The notes under the pieces are model-generated. The model worked only from the letters and a program-made list of their open reading frames with translations, searched no databases and had not been told where the DNA came from. A stretch of DNA of 6,601 nt from Betaproteobacteria bacterium. Lineage in GTDB: Bacteria > Pseudomonadota > Gammaproteobacteria > Burkholderiales > Burkholderiaceae. This document shows positions 5,706 to 6,601 of this stretch, piece by piece. The position numbers and the translations under genes were made by a program. Location: NCBI GenBank assembly GCA_018969885.1, contig JAGWXN010000185.1:1-6601 (forward strand). The letters run 5' to 3'. Position 1 is the stretch's first letter, and each line of letters opens with the position of its first letter.

Positions 5706-6437
5706 ATGGATGTGTCTTCAGCATCGCGCGCCGAACTCGCACCGACTGGTGTGCTGCGGGCGGGGATTAACCTCAGTAACTTTCTTTTGGTACGAGGCCG
5801 TACCGAAACAGGCGACCCGGTGGGCGTCGCTCCAGACATGGCCCGGGCACTCGCCGAAAAACTCGGCGTGGGCGTTCGCTATGTCCCGTTCCCAAGTCCT
5901 GGCGAACTCGCCGACGCGGCAGGCCAGAATATCTGGGACGTCGGCCTGATTGGGGCCGAGCCCCAACGTGCCGAGAAAATCGCCTTCAGTCCTGCCTATG
6001 TCGAAATCGCAGCAACTTTCATGGTTCGCGCAGGCTCGCTTATTCAGTCCATCGAAGATGTCGATCGTGCGGGCGTACGGATCGCGTCCACCGCTCGCGC
6101 AGCCTACGACCTGTGGCTCGAGCGCAATATCCGTCATGCTGAAGTCATACGCGCGACCTCCATCGATAACGCCTACGAGGTATTTGTCTCCAAGAACCTC
6201 GACGCACTCGCCGGGTTGAAGCCCCGGCTGTTAAGCGATGTGAAGAAGCTCCCCGGCGCACGCATCCTTGAAGGCCAATTCGCATCGGTTCAGCAGGCCA
6301 TCGGTACCGGCCGGACCCATCAGGCGGGCGCAGCCTTCATTCGCGCTTTCGTTGAGGACGCTAAACGCTCTGGGCTGGTCGCCCGCCTCATCGAAAAGCA
6401 CGCCGTTCAAGGACTTTCGGTCGCGCCCCCGGCATAA
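5706..6437 (+). CDS. Signal-less family-3 solute-binding-domain protein
   Basis: This 243-residue protein has the bacterial extracellular solute-binding family 3 fold, the binding domain of polar amino-acid ABC importers. Seen: ELAPTGVLRAGINLSNFLL (10-28, first strand), GDPVGVAPDMARALAEKLGV (36-55), YVPFPSPGELADAA (59-72), then NIWDVGLIGAEPQRAEKIAF and SPAYVE (75-100, the conserved D..I...R...FS.PY block), GVRIASTARAAYDLWLER (123-140, second-domain start) and ALAGLKP (167-173). The length suits a mature binding protein, but residues 1-20 are polar with no signal peptide or lipobox, so the product should stay in the cytoplasm. The ATG at 5706 is chosen because similarity begins just after it, although only a weak GGAA precedes it; frames further upstream add no signal peptide. 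An exported protein gene follows 64 bases downstream and is probably co-transcribed. Ligand and role are unknown. Confidence 0.88.
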   Translation: MDVSSASRAELAPTGVLRAGINLSNFLLVRGRTETGDPVGVAPDMARALAEKLGVGVRYVPFPSPGELADAAGQNIWDVGLIGAEPQRAEKIAFSPAYVEIAATFMVRAGSLIQSIEDVDRAGVRIASTARAAYDLWLERNIRHAEVIRATSIDNAYEVFVSKNLDALAGLKPRLLSDVKKLPGARILEGQFASVQQAIGTGRTHQAGAAFIRAFVEDAKRSGLVARLIEKHAVQGLSVAPPA

Positions 6438-6489
6438 GAGACGAGCCCGTTGTTCGTCCATCGCCCCGATTCAACACACCCACGCCTTT

Positions 6490-6495
6490 GGAGGG
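6490..6495 (+). promoter_or_regulatory. Strong ribosome binding site of the right-edge gene
   Basis: GGAGGG lies 6 bases before the ATG at 6502. It supports the start of the truncated exported-protein gene and is much stronger than the site of the gene before it. Confidence 0.7.
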
Positions 6496-6501
6496 ACACA
6501 G

Positions 6502-6601
6502 ATGAAATCAACCAAGCCGCCCCTGCTTGTACGATGGGCCTTACTGGCCTGCACCTTGCTCGCCGTGTCAACGGCACCCGCGCAAACGAAAATCGTGGTC
6601 A
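6502..6601 (+). CDS. Exported protein, N-terminus only (runs off right edge)
   Basis: Thirty-three codons are visible. The product starts MKSTKPPLLVRWALLACTLL and continues AVSTAPAQTKIVV: a Sec-type signal peptide with a basic N-region, a hydrophobic core and an APA|Q cleavage site, then the first mature strand. TKIVV directly after cleavage is common at the start of periplasmic ABC-importer binding proteins, so a second substrate-binding protein is the leading guess, but too little is present to name a family. It follows the signal-less binding protein by 64 bases on the same strand and may be in one operon with it. Confidence 0.65.
   Translation, partial: MKSTKPPLLVRWALLACTLLAVSTAPAQTKIVV

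Noticed and set aside
1..6601. Mobile elements, CRISPR arrays, tRNA or rRNA genes, long repeats
   Set aside because: I looked for terminal inverted repeats, transposase-like translations, spaced direct repeats and cloverleaf-like arms and saw none. All large stretches are covered by ordinary genes.

Overview
The window reads as a GC-rich chromosomal segment of a beta-proteobacterium, most likely a Burkholderiales member (Alcaligenaceae or Comamonadaceae type). Three things point that way: a Bug/TctC-family tricarboxylate-type binding protein beside MFS carriers, a Tat-exported high-potential iron-sulfur protein (HiPIP), and stand-alone transport and catabolic genes. This is inference from gene content; there is no rRNA or other phylogenetic marker in the window.

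Layout. Positions 1-2976 are read on the minus strand. In transcription order they are a small TonB-C-terminal-domain-like protein (2593-2976), an MFS carrier (1150-2478), a Bug-family periplasmic binding protein (170-1153) and the first 46 codons of a second MFS carrier (1-138, running off the left edge). The first carrier and the Bug gene overlap by ATGA, and the second carrier starts 31 bases after the Bug stop, so these three look like one operon for uptake of an organic acid or similar solute. A 177-base divergent spacer then leads to plus-strand genes: a HiPIP (3154-3462), a strong hairpin, a spacer with a possible 27-codon leader ORF, and an NAD-type isocitrate/isopropylmalate-family beta-decarboxylating dehydrogenase (3664-4725). 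A convergent minus-strand gene encodes a flavin split-barrel protein of the pyridoxamine-phosphate-oxidase superfamily (4814-5548). Divergent from it is a plus-strand family-3 solute-binding-domain protein with no signal peptide (5706-6437). It is followed after 64 bases by the start of an exported protein (6502 to the right edge).

How the genes fit together. The window looks like accessory metabolism: carboxylate-like uptake (MFS-Bug-MFS), a 2-hydroxyacid dehydrogenase that could act on an imported acid, a periplasmic electron carrier, and the beginning of what may be another transport operon. None of the links between blocks is proven by the sequence. I see no phage, insertion sequence, CRISPR array, tRNA or rRNA, and no clear new system. 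The most unusual points are the signal-less solute-binding protein, the anchorless TonB-C-like protein, the non-standard substrate loop of the dehydrogenase, and the paired palindromes in front of the HiPIP gene.
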